DNA from: Halichoerus grypus
Lineage: Eukaryota > Chordata > Mammalia > Carnivora > Phocidae
Length of the DNA: 64,000 nucleotides
Assembly: GCF_964656455.1 (NCBI RefSeq)
Contig: NC_135726.1
Location: forward strand, 18,921,168 to 18,985,167
Direction: 5' to 3'
The notes beneath the pieces were generated by a model. It did no database searches. It was not told where the DNA came from and saw only the letters and a list, made by a program, of their open reading frames with translations. The position numbers were made by a program, and so were the translations under genes. This document shows, one piece after another, positions 21,963 to 32,480 of the stretch. Numbering within the stretch: the first letter of the stretch is position 1; every line of letters begins with the position of its first letter.

Positions 21963-22075
21963 CCAAAACAGAAGGGCCTTAATTCTCATTGTCTCTTTGT
22001 CTCTCTTTCTCTCCTTGACCCCAGGCAGATTTGCTCCTTAAGGAGAGGGCTGGAGTGACCTGTATTTTTTCCTAT

Positions 22076-22266
22076 TTTTTAAAAAGATTTTATTTATTTA
22101 TTTGACAGAGAGCACAAGCAGGGGAAGCGGCAGGCAGAGGGAGAGGGAGAAACAGACTCCCCACTGAGCAGGGAGCCCGATGCAGGACTCGATCCCAGGA
22201 GCCTGGGGTCATGACCTGAGCCGAACGAAGGCAGACGCTTAACCAACTGAGCCACCAAGGGCCCCC
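22076..22266 (-). mobile_element. CAN-SINE, antisense
   Basis: TTTTTTAAAAAGATTTTATT opens the antisense tail and GAGCCACCAAGGGCCCCC closes at the head. The flanks share an imperfect TTTTTTCCTATT / TTTTTTCCCTATT, probably the target duplication. Confidence 0.93.
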
Positions 22267-22764
22267 TTTTTTCCCTATTAATAGCCAAAGTTTAACAATT
22301 TGGTACACACACTTTAATCTCCACCCCCACCCCCCATCCCAGGTGATTCTTCTATTGCTTATTGCTATTACTTATTGGTGTAACCATTTCACTCATTCTG
22401 GACATCTTGTTCCTAAGCTTTGGGAAGCCCATCATGCCTGTGAATTGACTCTCTAGGGTGACCCAAGAACATGGTGGGGAAGCCTGGGCAGGGTGCCTGG
22501 AATCATTGCCCTCTCTGTCTTCTGGTGCTTCCTCAGCTTTTCCAGGACCAGCTTCCTCCCCACTGGATCTCTGCGGCCTCTTGAAGCATCGGATTTGGTG
22601 TTTCTTGCATGCACACTGTCTGGGGCCTTGGGTGAGTGACTGGCTTAGTGAGAACCTTTCTCTGCCTGCCAGGGTCGCTAACTTTGGTGACAATGCAGGA
22701 GGCAGGGGGAGGGGTGGGGGGGCACTGGAGATATGCAGGAGCTGCGGTGGGGGTGGGGGGGTGG

Positions 22765-22850
22765 GGGTCCGGAGGCCCAGAGAAGGAAAGGATCTGGCTC
22801 AAAGTCACAGTGAACTGATGACAGAAGCAGGGACAGCCAAACATCTGGGT
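22765..22850 (+). repeat. MIR relic
   Basis: GGAGGCCCAGAGAAGGAAAG and GGCTCAAAGTCACAGTGAAC are worn MIR 3'-half phrases. Confidence 0.55.
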
Positions 22851-24489
22851 CCCAGCACCTAGCCTTCCCTCACAGCGTTCCCTGCTGCCCAAAGGCTTCC
22901 AAGTCCCCTGGGAAGCCTAGGAGCTCAGAGGCCACAGGGTGCTGTCTGCTCACGGGCCACCGAGTCTGCAGCTCTGCACTTACTGTCCTCAAGACCGTGA
23001 GCCACACAGAGGAATTTGTTTCCATCATAATTGAACTGAATGCTCTTGCCAGTTGTCCGCTCCACAAGGCACCCCCCACCCCCGGGGTTCGCCACCCAGA
23101 GAAGAACCAGCTCGAGTCCTGCCCCTGGGCCCCCAGTCTGGCAGCGATGGTTCAAACACACAGGGACAGTCCAGGAAGAGAAGGGCGGGGAAGAGGACGA
23201 GATGTCAGAGCCCAGCAGTGAGCTAGGCCTTGGGGCTGGGTCATGAGCCAGCCAGCGTGGACTTGGTCTGTGCACAGCCCTTGTTCCCGTGGGAGAATGA
23301 AGGTGACATGGTGGGCAGCAGAGCCGAGAGAGGCAATACAGCTGCCTGTGTGCTTGGACCTCCTGGATCCAGCCAAGCCTGAAGTCAGAATTATCACTTG
23401 GACTATTTAGTTACATGAGTCAATAAATGTCCTTTCTTGCTTAAGAAGGTTCAAGTTGGGTTTCTGTCTCTTGCAACTGAGTCATGGGGGTGGGTAATGG
23501 GTCTCAGAGCCTGCCAGAGGGTGGAGGGTTGCCCTTTCAAAAGTTGTCTCCCCTCACCCTATGGTGGGTCACGGACCAGGCAGCCACCAGCTGTGGGGCA
23601 GAAGGCTGGCCAGCCCCAGGACCTCGGGGTCAGGCTGGGGCTGTGACGACAGGGCCTGGGGACCTGGAGCCCTGGGATTCCTCGGCGAGGTGCTGAGCAG
23701 GCACAGCTGGGCTGTAACCCTGGGGGCAAGGGCGTGCCCAGCCCCCAGCCCCGAAATACCAGGCCTGACCCAGGTAATTGGTTCTGATTGAGAGCGTTCA
23801 CCTGACTTGGGAGGTTCAGCGTGAGGTCAAGCAGAGCAGAGCCCGTGACCGAAGATTCGCTCTGTCGGACGCTGGAGCTGCCTGTCCTTCCACCGCGCGT
23901 GCCCACGACCCGGTCGGTCATCAGGGGGACGCCAGCGGTGACCCCTGAGTAGGAGTGGGTGGCCTCGGAGCGTGCATGTGGGACCCCTGCGCGTGTGAGC
24001 TCTGAGTGTGGGGGCGCAGGTGTGTGTGCACCGAAACCAGCCGGGCAGGCGAGCACACACCCGCAGGTGGTGTGAGCTGAGTGCTGCTGCGCGTGGCGTG
24101 TGTCTGAGGGCGTCCCGAGGAACTTGGTGGGCGAGACCCCGTGTGTGCCAGCCAGTCCATATTCCGAGGGGCGGCTGTGGGCGGCCCTGTTGGTATCAGC
24201 CCTCCTGCCCCTCTCGGGCGATTGCGGCCGCTCCCGCGTGGCAGGTGCTGGTGGCGCCCCGTCCCGAACCTTGCAGTGCGCCGCGCCCGTGCATACCGGC
24301 CGGGTGGCGGGCACTTTCCCTGCCAGCAGTGGCAGCTCCCCCGTCTGAAGACTTCTGTGGCCAGAGAAGCCCGCTCGGCTGCACCAGGGACAGGGAGAAT
24401 GTTCTCCAAGGGGCAGCCTCAAACGATGGCCCTTGAGAGTCTGAGAGCCAGTGTGAGCGCTCTCTCCCCTTTCCTGTGGGGGGGCTAAC

Positions 24490-24645
24490 TTTGAGGTGTG
24501 CTCTCCACTGTCTCCACCCTCCTCGGAGGGGGACCTGTGTGACCACGACACCCTGAATTGGCTTCCTTTCCTTCCTTGTTTCACTGCCCACTCCCTATGG
24601 GTGCTCCCTGGGTCACCTCCCTCATCAACCCCTTGCATCAACCCC
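24490..24645 (+). repeat. dispersed repeat (LTR-like), copy 2
   Basis: TTGAGGTGTGCTCTCCACTG, CTTCCTTTCCTTCCTTGTTT and GTGCTCCCTGGGTCACCTCC parallel the copy at 20105-20300 in the same orientation and order. Confidence 0.5.
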
Positions 24646-25334
24646 TCCTGTCCCAGGGTCTGGTCCTGCCCCCTCCTGTTCCCACCATCCTGAAGAATTG
24701 TCACCTCCCATCTCATTGGGGCGCTAATGAGCCCCGGGCTGAGCTCCATTGCCTGGGGCGCGCTCCTTGGCCCCACCCCGCAGGCCCTGGCAGAGAGAGG
24801 CGGCCAGTCTCCCTGTAGGGATGTGCAGAAGGGCCTTGCATGTGGCGCCATACGTAGACCCAGGGTGCGTATGGATGGGGGAGGCAGGAAACGCCTAGCC
24901 CAAGTCTCCTGGGCTGGGGGGTGGGGGGGTCCTATGTGTTGTTGGAACTGGGTGTTGGTGTGGTTCGGGCTGGAGTGGCTGGACACCATCACCATGAGGG
25001 CTGCCACATTCATTCCGGACAAGAGGGCGCCAGAGCACAGAGGTGGCGCCTGAGCCACACACAGCAGGTGTTGAGGACAGAGGCGTGATTATTTTGCATC
25101 AGGTGGGGTGGGGCGCTTAGGCATCAGGCTGTGTGCCCAGAGAGAGATGCTGGGGGGCAGGAGGGATTCCTGAAAGTAGAATGCTTGACTGGTTAAACCT
25201 CAGGGAACATCGCCAGGGTGGAAGACCAGCTCAGAACCCAAACAAGGTCTGTCTACAACTCCTAATGTCTGTGGGCAGTAGGTATGGAAACGAGAGAAGG
25301 GAAGCACGTGGCTTTGAACAGTGGCAGCAGGCGG

Positions 25335-25348
25335 CCAGCAGGTGGCAG
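25335..25348 (+). promoter_or_regulatory. CTCF-type motif
   Basis: CCAGCAGGTGGCAG matches the core CTCF consensus (CCASYAGRKGGCR) at every position. It lies between the SPATA2-like gene and BEAN1. A weaker, oppositely oriented match (TGCCACCCTCTGG) is at about 26559-26571, so the two would be convergent. This is motif evidence only. Confidence 0.5.
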
Positions 25349-25990
25349 TGTGGGCTTGGAGTGGGTGCAGGCCCTCTGGGACCTGGGCCTGGAGCTGCAC
25401 CTTTCTTTTTCTTCAGGACTGAGCCCCACTTTCAGGGCACTCCGGGGTCTAGGACTCTGCTGGTGGATGCCACTCGAGTTCGAGTGGGAGGAAAGGGTGA
25501 CCGAGGAAGGGAACCAGCCTCTGTCAGCCAAGGGATCAACGAGCACACAGAAAAGAATTTCTGCAAGGGGGAAGAAAACAACTCATTTCCGTGTAATTAC
25601 CAATCCTCCCACCCCCTTCCTGGTAGTGGAAAACATCAGGGCACTGAGAGTCAACTGCTGGGCTAGGAAAATGTGCAGTCCCTGGTGCTCCTGGAGTCAG
25701 GGCCAAAACCTGATGGCCCATGTTGGTGACATTTACACTGGTCACGGCTCAGAGAGATGATGTTGTGTTTCAGGGAGCTTAAGAAAAAAAGTGAGTCATG
25801 GAAGTCCCTGACTACCCCAATAGCGGTGTCAACAGGGAAGTGACAAGGTTTTGGGGGCTGCTCATCTTGAGAGAAGGAAGGTATTTTCGGTTTGCTGCTA
25901 TTTATTACACTTAGGAGTGTCCGATGGCGCGAGCCCCTCACCCCATGCACTCCTTGAGAATGTTATTTTTGCAACATTTTTATTGATACG
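25349..25990. other. unique-looking intergenic stretch
   Basis: I see no gene, repeat or regulatory signal that I can name with support. Short palindromic pieces such as CACTCGAGTTCGAGTG (25470-25486) are present. Confidence 0.5.
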
Positions 25991-25995
25991 ATATA

Positions 25996-26001
25996 TTTAT
26001 T
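25996..26001 (-). promoter_or_regulatory. candidate BEAN1 poly-A signal
   Basis: TTTATT on + reads AATAAA on minus, about 2.25 kb after the BEAN1 stop, in an AT-rich patch. It would give a 3' UTR containing the minisatellite at 27590-28200. It is not verifiable from sequence alone. Confidence 0.35.
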
Positions 26002-27589
26002 TTGAACACAGAAAAGATACATTGTTGCTTATTTAGCGCTTAATCCAGGAATGAGAAAAGCTGTTTAGCTCCATCCCTCAAACACTGATGAGTACTTAGG
26101 GATTTTTATCTTTTTTCCCCTAGTACTCTCTCGGGTTGCAGAAGCAGGATGCATTTCTTAAAAGAGTCTCATCCCTGGAGTGCATTTAAAGGTATACAGT
26201 ACAACAGACAGATATTTTTTGCCTAGAAAACAGTACACCACAGAGGCGGACAGAACTGCTTGTAAACAAGGTCCCTTTCCTGGTGGAGTCGGGTGCTCCG
26301 GGATGCCACAGAACCTCTGCACGGATTCCTTTCAGTTCTGCACCAGAAGAAATCCTGTTTCTACAGAAAATAAAATTCACGATTGCCATCCTTGTCACCC
26401 TTCTTCTCAAGAAAGGGATTACTGAAATGTCTTAGCCCTTCATAAGAGGAATGGAGATGGGGGTAGAGGATGGGTGGGGGTGGGGGGAGGCAGGGTGGAC
26501 TTGAGGGTCCCACTCCCTGCCACTGGCAACGCTGGCGGGACACTACAGAGATGTGCGGCTGCCACCCTCTGGCAGGCTGGGTCTTCGGAAATCAGCTCTG
26601 TTACTTGCATGGTCTCTGATGGAAATTGCTGGGATTTGTGGGCCACTCTCTAAGCAGGCACACCCATGTATTGCCTTCTGGGGTGCCCCTGGCAGTGAGG
26701 CCCAGATCCAACCTCTCATGGCATGCTAGTATTTAGGGGGCCCGCTTCCCCTGTATTTCATCTCTGCACCTTGGAGGGCAGGGGCCAGAACGCATCGGCA
26801 CACAATTCCCAACTAGGAGCTGCCACCCGGGGCGGGGCGGGGGGCTGGCAGCCAAAACTCGGGCCCTGGTGGTCAGTTGGGCACACACTTAGCGAGGGGC
26901 CGCGTCTCTGCCTCAGAGCTGTGCCCAGGCTACCCTTCTCTTCTTTGAAGACCCTCAGCCCTGGGCTGTGGTTGCACAGACATGGGGACAGCCGTCACCC
27001 ACTACCACCACCATCGCATGCCCGCCAAGGACCCTGCTCATCACCTGTCGCTGGGGGTGAGGGCCTCCAAAATAACCCCGCCAGCGCCACAAGGCCGGGG
27101 CACTGGGTGAGGGGGGGCGGGGGGGAGTGGTGAGGGCCTGCAGGCTGCGCCTGGGCCCCCAGACCCGTGTCCCTCGCCCCATAAGTGGCAGGGTGGTGAT
27201 ACTGTGGCTGCCCTGGAATTGAGGGAGAGGTACGGTGTGTGGCTGAACCTCGCTGAAGCCCGGCCCACCGCCCAGGAGGGCACGCCGCCCTGGGGTGGTC
27301 GACCAGTTTCTGGAGGCAGACTCAGAGTTTGGGCACAGCCTGCCAGGCGAGGGCAGAGGCAAACAGGCCAGGGAGAGGGGGGAGCAAGGCCCTGTCCCTC
27401 TCCGCCGGTCTTCTCCCAGCATTGTCTGCAGGGGCATAACCAACAGGCTGGGGAGGAGGCGGGAGGTCAAGAGAGCTTCATTTTTAATGAAACCTTAGCA
27501 GATGGGTTTGTGTGGATGTGGGGGGGCTTGTGTGTATTCACATGTCTGTACATGTGTGGTGCGTATGTGGATGTGTGTGTGCACATGGG

Positions 27590-28200
27590 TGTGTTAGTGT
27601 GGATGTGTGTGTACAAACGGTGTAGATATGTGTACATGTGGAAGTGTGTGTGCATTTCTGTGTGTGTATGTGTGCACGTGGGAGTGCTGTGTGTGCACAT
27701 CTGTGTGTAGGTGTACAAATTGTGCACATGGGAGTGCTGTGTGCACATCTGTGTGTGTAGGTGTACAAATTGTGTGTGCACGTGGGAGTGCTGTGTGCAC
27801 ATCTGTGTGTGTAGGTGTACAAACTGTGTGCACGTGGGAGTGCTGTGTGTGCACATCTGTGTGTGTAGGTGTACAAATTTGTGTGTGCACATGGGAGTGC
27901 CGTGTGCACATCTGTGTAGGTGTACAAACTGTGCACGTGGGAGTGCTGTGTGTGCACATCTGTGTGTGTAGGTGTACAAATTTGTGTGTGCACATGGGAG
28001 TGCTGTGTGTGTATCTGTACGTGTACAAAGTGTGTGTGTATGTGTGCATGTGGGAGTGCTGTGTGTGCACAGCTGTGTGTGTACGTGTACAAAGTGTACG
28101 TATGTGTGCACGTGGGAGTGCTGTGTGTGCGTATCTGTGTGTGCGCGCGCATGCCCTTGTGAGCCTGTGTGTGTGTGTGTGTGTGTGTGTGTGCACGCCC
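27590..28200. repeat. TG-rich minisatellite, unit 46-62 bases
   Basis: The phrase CACRTGGGAGTGCTGTGTG recurs with starts at about 27675, 27725, 27779, 27831, 27888, 27934, 27991, 28047 and 28109, that is nine units 46-62 bases apart. Units also share GTAGGTGTACAAA and GCACATCTGTGTG, and vary mainly in TG-run length. A pure TG run (about 28163-28193) closes it. All frames across it are open by composition and should not be read as proteins. It lies just downstream of the BEAN1 stop and would be CA-rich in the BEAN1 transcript. Confidence 0.93.
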
Positions 28201-28247
28201 TTGTGGCTCAGCCCGAGGGACCGGCAGGACCTGGCTGGCTGGGTCAC

Positions 28248-28587
28248 TCACAGAATCCTCTCTGGACCAGAGGCCGGGGCCCGGGTTGGGGTGGGTGAGC
28301 CCTGGGAGCTCCTTGGCCCTGGTTCTGGTCCCGGCAGCGGCAGCAGACCCGATGGGGGGCTGACCCCACACACAGCCTCGTAAGGGGGCAGGGTATCCAT
28401 GGAGACGGTGCGGAGGCCGCCGTGGCCCAGGATCCTCTGTGCCTGCTGGGGTCGGCCGGGGCTGTGGCCGTGGCCCGCGTTCATGGCGCCGTCCAGCACG
28501 GGGTAGGAGTCGGTCGGCGAGTAGGGCGGCGGTGCATCGGTGGGGACGTACAGCTGGGTGGCCCCTGGCCCCACACACTCCTCATAA
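28248..28587 (-). CDS. BEAN1: BEAN1 last coding exon (PPxY motifs, stop)
   Basis: After acceptor TTCTCTTGTAG the exon completes Gly147 and reads YEECVGPGATQLYVPTDAPP then PYSPTDSYPVLD. Further on come TVSMDTLPPYEAVCG and the end PASGPERIL with stop TGA at 28250-28248. It carries PPPY (residues 166-169) and LPPY (213-216), and a PPGY (145-148) spans the exon 3/4 junction. PPxY motifs bind the WW domains of NEDD4-family ubiquitin ligases, which is how BEAN (brain expressed, associated with NEDD4) got its name. The tail is Pro/Gly/Ser-rich and cytosolic. The assembled protein is 259 residues, the human length. The stop lies only about 55 bases from the TG-run end of the minisatellite. Confidence 0.97.
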
Positions 28588-29514
28588 CTACAAGAGAAGA
28601 GGCTCCTCAGGGCTCGGTGGAACCTGGCCTCGGGGGTCGGCGTGGAGGTCTTTCCCAAGGGCTGGGGGCATGCTGGCGCTCATGAGAGCCCTCACCTCCC
28701 CCCAGGAAAGGCACCCCAGAACCACTGCGACTGGGTTCTGGTCCCGACTCCGCCCGTGTGCCGTCCCTGAGCGGCGGGCCTCAGATGGCTCAGAGCAGCG
28801 GCCGCGGCTGACGGAGAGCCTCCACAGCTCGCCCTGAGTGTGGCTGGTGCCGGGGGCGGCAGCCTCGGGCCATCTGACACTCCTTGGTCTCAAGGCACCA
28901 AAGTGGCCCTTTCAGGCTTAGGAAGGAGACCCTGGGCCTCCTTGGAAACCCGTAGCTACAGGCCAAAAGAGCACCTGCTGCCCCCCCAGGGGGTAAGGGG
29001 TACAGGGTGACAGGAGTATGGCTGTTTGTGGGGCCGGAGGGGTCTCCTGGTAGGGCAGCGATGGAGGCCCTGACCTCCCTTCTATTTCCAACTACTAACC
29101 CGTGGGTCATCTGCCTGAGGGTGCCAGGGAGAACCCACAGGCCCCCCAGAGAAGAATTCCCCAGTGGGACTGGGCCACCTGATGGCCATGAGTGCAGTAT
29201 GGACACAGTGAGGCCTGGCCCAGTGCATGGGGTTTGGGTTTGGGGGTACATACTAAGAAGCTGGGGCCTGGACCCTCCACCCCACCCCCTGACCCCAGCC
29301 TGAGGGAGCTGAGCTTTTCCTTCTCCAGTGCCATCTGTTGCATCATGCCCTGTGTCACTGGGACCTGCTTGGTCAGGAGATGGCCACGCCCAGAGATTCT
29401 CTGCATTTACCCCATTTGGGGGAGATGTTGCTATTTCCCAACCGGGGGTGGGGGAGTGGGTTCACAGCCATTGCCCCTCCCGCTCATGCCCTCCTCCCCT
29501 CGAAGCCTCCTTAC

Positions 29515-29665
29515 CCTGGTGGAGAATCGGGGTACATCTCTCGAAGCACTGTGGCGTCCACATCCCCATCAGAACTGAGATCCAAGGGTGGGGACCAGTC
29601 CTCGGCAGGGCTGCAGGTGTAGCGTATCCTGTGGCTCGAGCGGCTGTATGTGTGCCCGTCGGACA
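29515..29665 (-). CDS. BEAN1: BEAN1 coding exon 3 (DLSSDGDVDATVLREMYPDS)
   Basis: Acceptor CCCCTGCAG precedes and donor GG|GTAAGG follows (151 nt = 2+147+2). It reads SDGHTYSRSSHRIRYTCSPA then EDWSPPLDLSSDGDVDATVL and REMYPDSPPG. It matches the human BEAN1 segment SDEHTYSRSSRRMRYACSSS closely, as I recall it. The segment is cytosolic and acidic. The junction codon with exon 2 is T|TG, Leu97, where I recall Val in human. Frame is intact. Confidence 0.96.
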
Positions 29666-29989
29666 CTGCAGGGGACAGACATCCAGCCTGGGCTTTAGAC
29701 CGGAAGCAGGGAGCGCCCGACATGTCTACCTGAGGCCACTGAGAACCTGTTTTCTCCAACTCACCATCTGGTCCCTCACCAAGCCCAGCTGCCTGTCATT
29801 CTCTCGGAGCTAGCCGCAGAGTGTGAGCACCACTGCCGCGCTGGGCCGGCTTCTCAGAGAGAAAGCAGAGCTGGCTCTGCCCTGGTGGGGCTCCCAGGGT
29901 GGTGAGCAGCCTGTCCTGGAGACAGCCCGGTACTGAGCAGTGTGTCATGAGATCTGATAGATGCAGTACTGGCCCTGTGGGAACAGTGA

Positions 29990-30190
29990 TGAGCTGACCC
30001 AGCCTGGAGGTCAGGGAGGCCTTCCTGGAGGAGGGGCTCTTAAAGCTGAGTCTAATCTAGGAATTAGCCAAGAGAAGAGGGACAGGCCGGGCAGAAGGAA
30101 CAGAACAGCTTGAACCAAGGAAGGGGATTAGAAAGAAGAGTGTGGTGTGAAAAGGAAGCTTTGAAAATGTAGAGAAGGGCTGGGGCATGA
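29990..30190 (+). repeat. L2-type LINE relic
   Basis: GGTCAGGGAGGCCTTCCTGG, AGGAGGGGCTCTTAAAGCTG and AAGGAACAGAACAGCTTGAA are L2 phrases in sense on +. It lies in BEAN1 intron 2. Confidence 0.65.
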
Positions 30191-30369
30191 AAACTGGGGA
30201 GTCAGGGAATGAGGGCTGCAGAGGTCTCTGGGGTCAGGCCTCCCTACTCCCTGTGCCCAACCATACATTATTCCCTTAGTTATCCCAGGAGAAAAGGCAC
30301 TTCTGTAATGAATTCTGGTTATTCCGTGTACTGTATTCTCCTCTGTTTTGTTTGTATGTTTACCATATA

Positions 30370-30640
30370 TTAGCACATTAAAGGCTCTGAGAAGTCCTGC
30401 AGCTGAGAATTACATTTGACTGTGCTTATGCAGTATTTGACAACAGAATCTTTTCTTAGATCTAGTAACACTGCTTAGGAGGTGCTGATAGAGCATTCAT
30501 TCTACAAGTGTGGTTCAGAGGGGTCAGTGACTTGCTGGAGGCCACACAACAAATTATTGGTAGGCCCAGAGGGCAGCTGGATATCCTGGCTCCTCACTCT
30601 ATAAAGCTCTCCACCTCCCAGTTTCTGACAGTTCTAGTAG
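30370..30640. repeat. old dispersed repeats (shared MER-like block, MIR)
   Basis: CATTAAAGGCTCTGAGAAGTC (30376-30396) nearly repeats at 52458-52478, so both come from one old dispersed family that I cannot name. A MIR relic follows (about 30490-30620) with TGTGGTTCAGAGGGGTCAGT and GAGGCCACACAACAAATTAT. Confidence 0.5.
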
Positions 30641-30924
30641 AGGCTACTGGACAGATGGCTGAGTCATGGGATCTCCCCACCCACGATGGGTGGTCAGCCA
30701 GCTCCTCCCCTGAGATCAGGACTCAACATCAGGGGTGAGGCTTACCTGTCTGGGGTGGGGCTCATGACCCTTCTCTGAGGTCAGCAGCACTGTCCATCCC
30801 CATTCTACATTCTACAAGCTGAGGCTCAGTGTCACAGAGTTGGAATTCATGCGATCGGTATAACCGTAAAGACTGTTCTTTCCCCTCCCCTAATCTCTTT
30901 TCCCCACTCCTGATACAACAGTGA

Positions 30925-31145
30925 GTAGAAAAATCTGGATGTGAAACTCTAACTGCAGGTATAATCCCAGGGTTATCTATGGACATTGAGAAAGCTCTCG
31001 GAAGAAAATATTCCAGACACGTTAACAGTGGCTCTGTCTTGATGACAGGATCATGACCCTTATTTTCTTCTTTATATTTTCTGTATTTTAAAGGTCTTCC
31101 ACGGTGAACACATATTACTTTACTACTAGGAAAAAGGTACCCAAT
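30925..31145 (+). mobile_element. L1 3' end relic
   Basis: TTAACAGTGGCTCTGTCTTG, CCTTATTTTCTTCTTTATAT and TTTCTGTATTTTAAAGGTCT, then AACACATATTACTTTACTAC, fit the 3' terminus of older L1 (L1M-type) in sense on +. It is intronic in BEAN1. Confidence 0.7.
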
Positions 31146-31996
31146 AACGCATGCTATAAAAAGGAGCTGAAATGAGATTTGTTTCCCTTTAGGGTACCAG
31201 CTGAAGGGTGAGGATGTCTGGAAGAACTTGAGGAAGAAACTCAGGAAAGAAGAAAGCATGAAATAGGGTGAGGACAGAAGTGGGATGTGGGCCTCTGGGC
31301 TCCGGTGCCGGGAGGGGCCCGTCCTCCATGCAGGAGGCTGTGGTTTGTCTCAACCTTGGGAAAGCTAAGGCTGTGTCCTGGACCGGGGGGGTGGGGGGGA
31401 CGTCTGAGAGCTGACAGAGCTGAGCCACGCTGTCGTTCCCCTCTCTGCTTGGGCTGCTTTCCTGGCGCTTCCCAGAGGCTGAGCAGCTTAGGGAAACTGA
31501 GGCTGCCCTGAGGCACTCACCTAGCTCAGACCCCAATCCTGAGTTGACCCAGCTCAGTCCAGACAGAGCTCCTGAAAGACTCCCCCAGCCCCTCATTTCA
31601 ACTCCCCCCAATTCCTTTCTTATGCCCTCTCCTTTCCCGACTTCCCAGTCAGCACAGACCCTGATGGTCCAGGCCTCTGGAAGCCCCTCCAGCCACCTCA
31701 TGGGGAGTGAGACCTCCCTATCCCCTTCTTTACCCAAATCAAGAAACACCTCAGCTCATGATTTAACCCCTTGACGAGCCCGGGAGTGGGGAGAAGGAGT
31801 TTGCGTCCACGGAGATCTACCGTGCTCTGGTGACCACATTCTCCCTCACACCTGTGAGAGGCACTGTGGCCGCCTCCTGCTCTCAGATGTGGAGACTGAG
31901 AGGAGGGGCCGCTTGCTCTAAAGCCCCAGCTAAGACGAGACCAGATCTGTCTCCTAAAGCGAAAGATCTTTCCATCTTCTAGAAATAGAATTTTTC

Positions 31997-32041
31997 TTTC
32001 ATTCATTCATTCATTCATTCATTCATTCATTCATTCATTCT
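31997..32041. repeat. (CATT)n microsatellite
   Basis: Eleven or so uninterrupted CATT units follow TTTTTCTTT. An L2-like phrase (TTAAACATTTATTGGCTCCT) continues on the right, so the microsatellite probably arose from an L2 3' tail junction. Confidence 0.95.
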
Positions 32042-32299
32042 TAAACATTTATTGGCTCCTCTCTGTGTGCCTGGCTAGACTGCAGAAGGGCTCTGTGGGC
32101 AGGCGGAGGAGGGCCAACTCTGTCCTGAGGGCAATGGGGAGCCACTGAAGGGTGTTGAGCAGAGGATGGAAGTGTTCCCAGGTCAGTCACTTTGGTTGCC
32201 TTGTGGAGAATGCCTGGCAGCTGCCAGGTAGGTGCTGGCAAGGGGCGGTGGCCAGTGTCACCGACGTGGCCCTGGCTCAGGTTTTCTCGGGGGAGAAAG

Positions 32300-32480
32300 A
32301 ATGAAAAGAGTGAACGTGTATTGAGCACGCACCCAGAAGCCAGGTACTGTGCTAATTTAGTCCTCACAGTAACTTTAGGGGTGGGTCCCCCGGTACCCAT
32401 TGTGCAGGTGACTCCCCTGAGGTACAGGGTGGTTAGACAACTCTTCCCGGGTCGTACAGTAAGACGTGGAAGATGAAGGC
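32300..32480 (+). repeat. MIR relic
   Basis: GTGAACGTGTATTGAGCACG, CAGGTACTGTGCTAATTTAG and GGTACCCATTGTGCAGGTGA, then GTCGTACAGTAAGACG, follow the MIR order. It is intronic in BEAN1. Confidence 0.7.

Larger units (their letters stand above)
19740..22075. other. intergenic stretch upstream of the SPATA2-like gene
   Basis: Contents: a dispersed-repeat 3' end at about 20105-20300, a TTCC-rich patch at 20698-20735, an AATAAA-bearing unique stretch near 20908, and a TG run at 21938-21962. A fragment at about 20810-20900 (CAGCATTTCTCAAAGTGTGC) recalls a MER5 end. I see no exon. Confidence 0.5.
22270..25330. other. intergenic GC-rich stretch with a long minus-strand open frame
   Basis: The stretch holds a MIR relic (about 22765-22850) and G-rich runs at 22700-22775. 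It also holds CpG-rich unique DNA (about 23850-24320) and the second dispersed-repeat copy (24490-24645). An uninterrupted minus-strand frame of 499 codons (23559-25058) crosses it. That frame shows no domain I recognise and includes the repeat, so it is not called a gene. Confidence 0.5.

Noticed and set aside
27660..28160. Regular repeat spacing resembling a CRISPR array
   Set aside because: Units are TG-rich, spacers are not unique, and the window is vertebrate nuclear DNA.
27467..28578. Long Thr/His/Cys-rich frames on both strands across the TG minisatellite
   Set aside because: They are translations of a tandem repeat whose frames are all open, and they overlap the true BEAN1 exon in another frame.
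31997..32041. Disease-type pentanucleotide expansion
   Set aside because: The units are the tetramer CATT, short and pure, not TGGAA or any pentamer.
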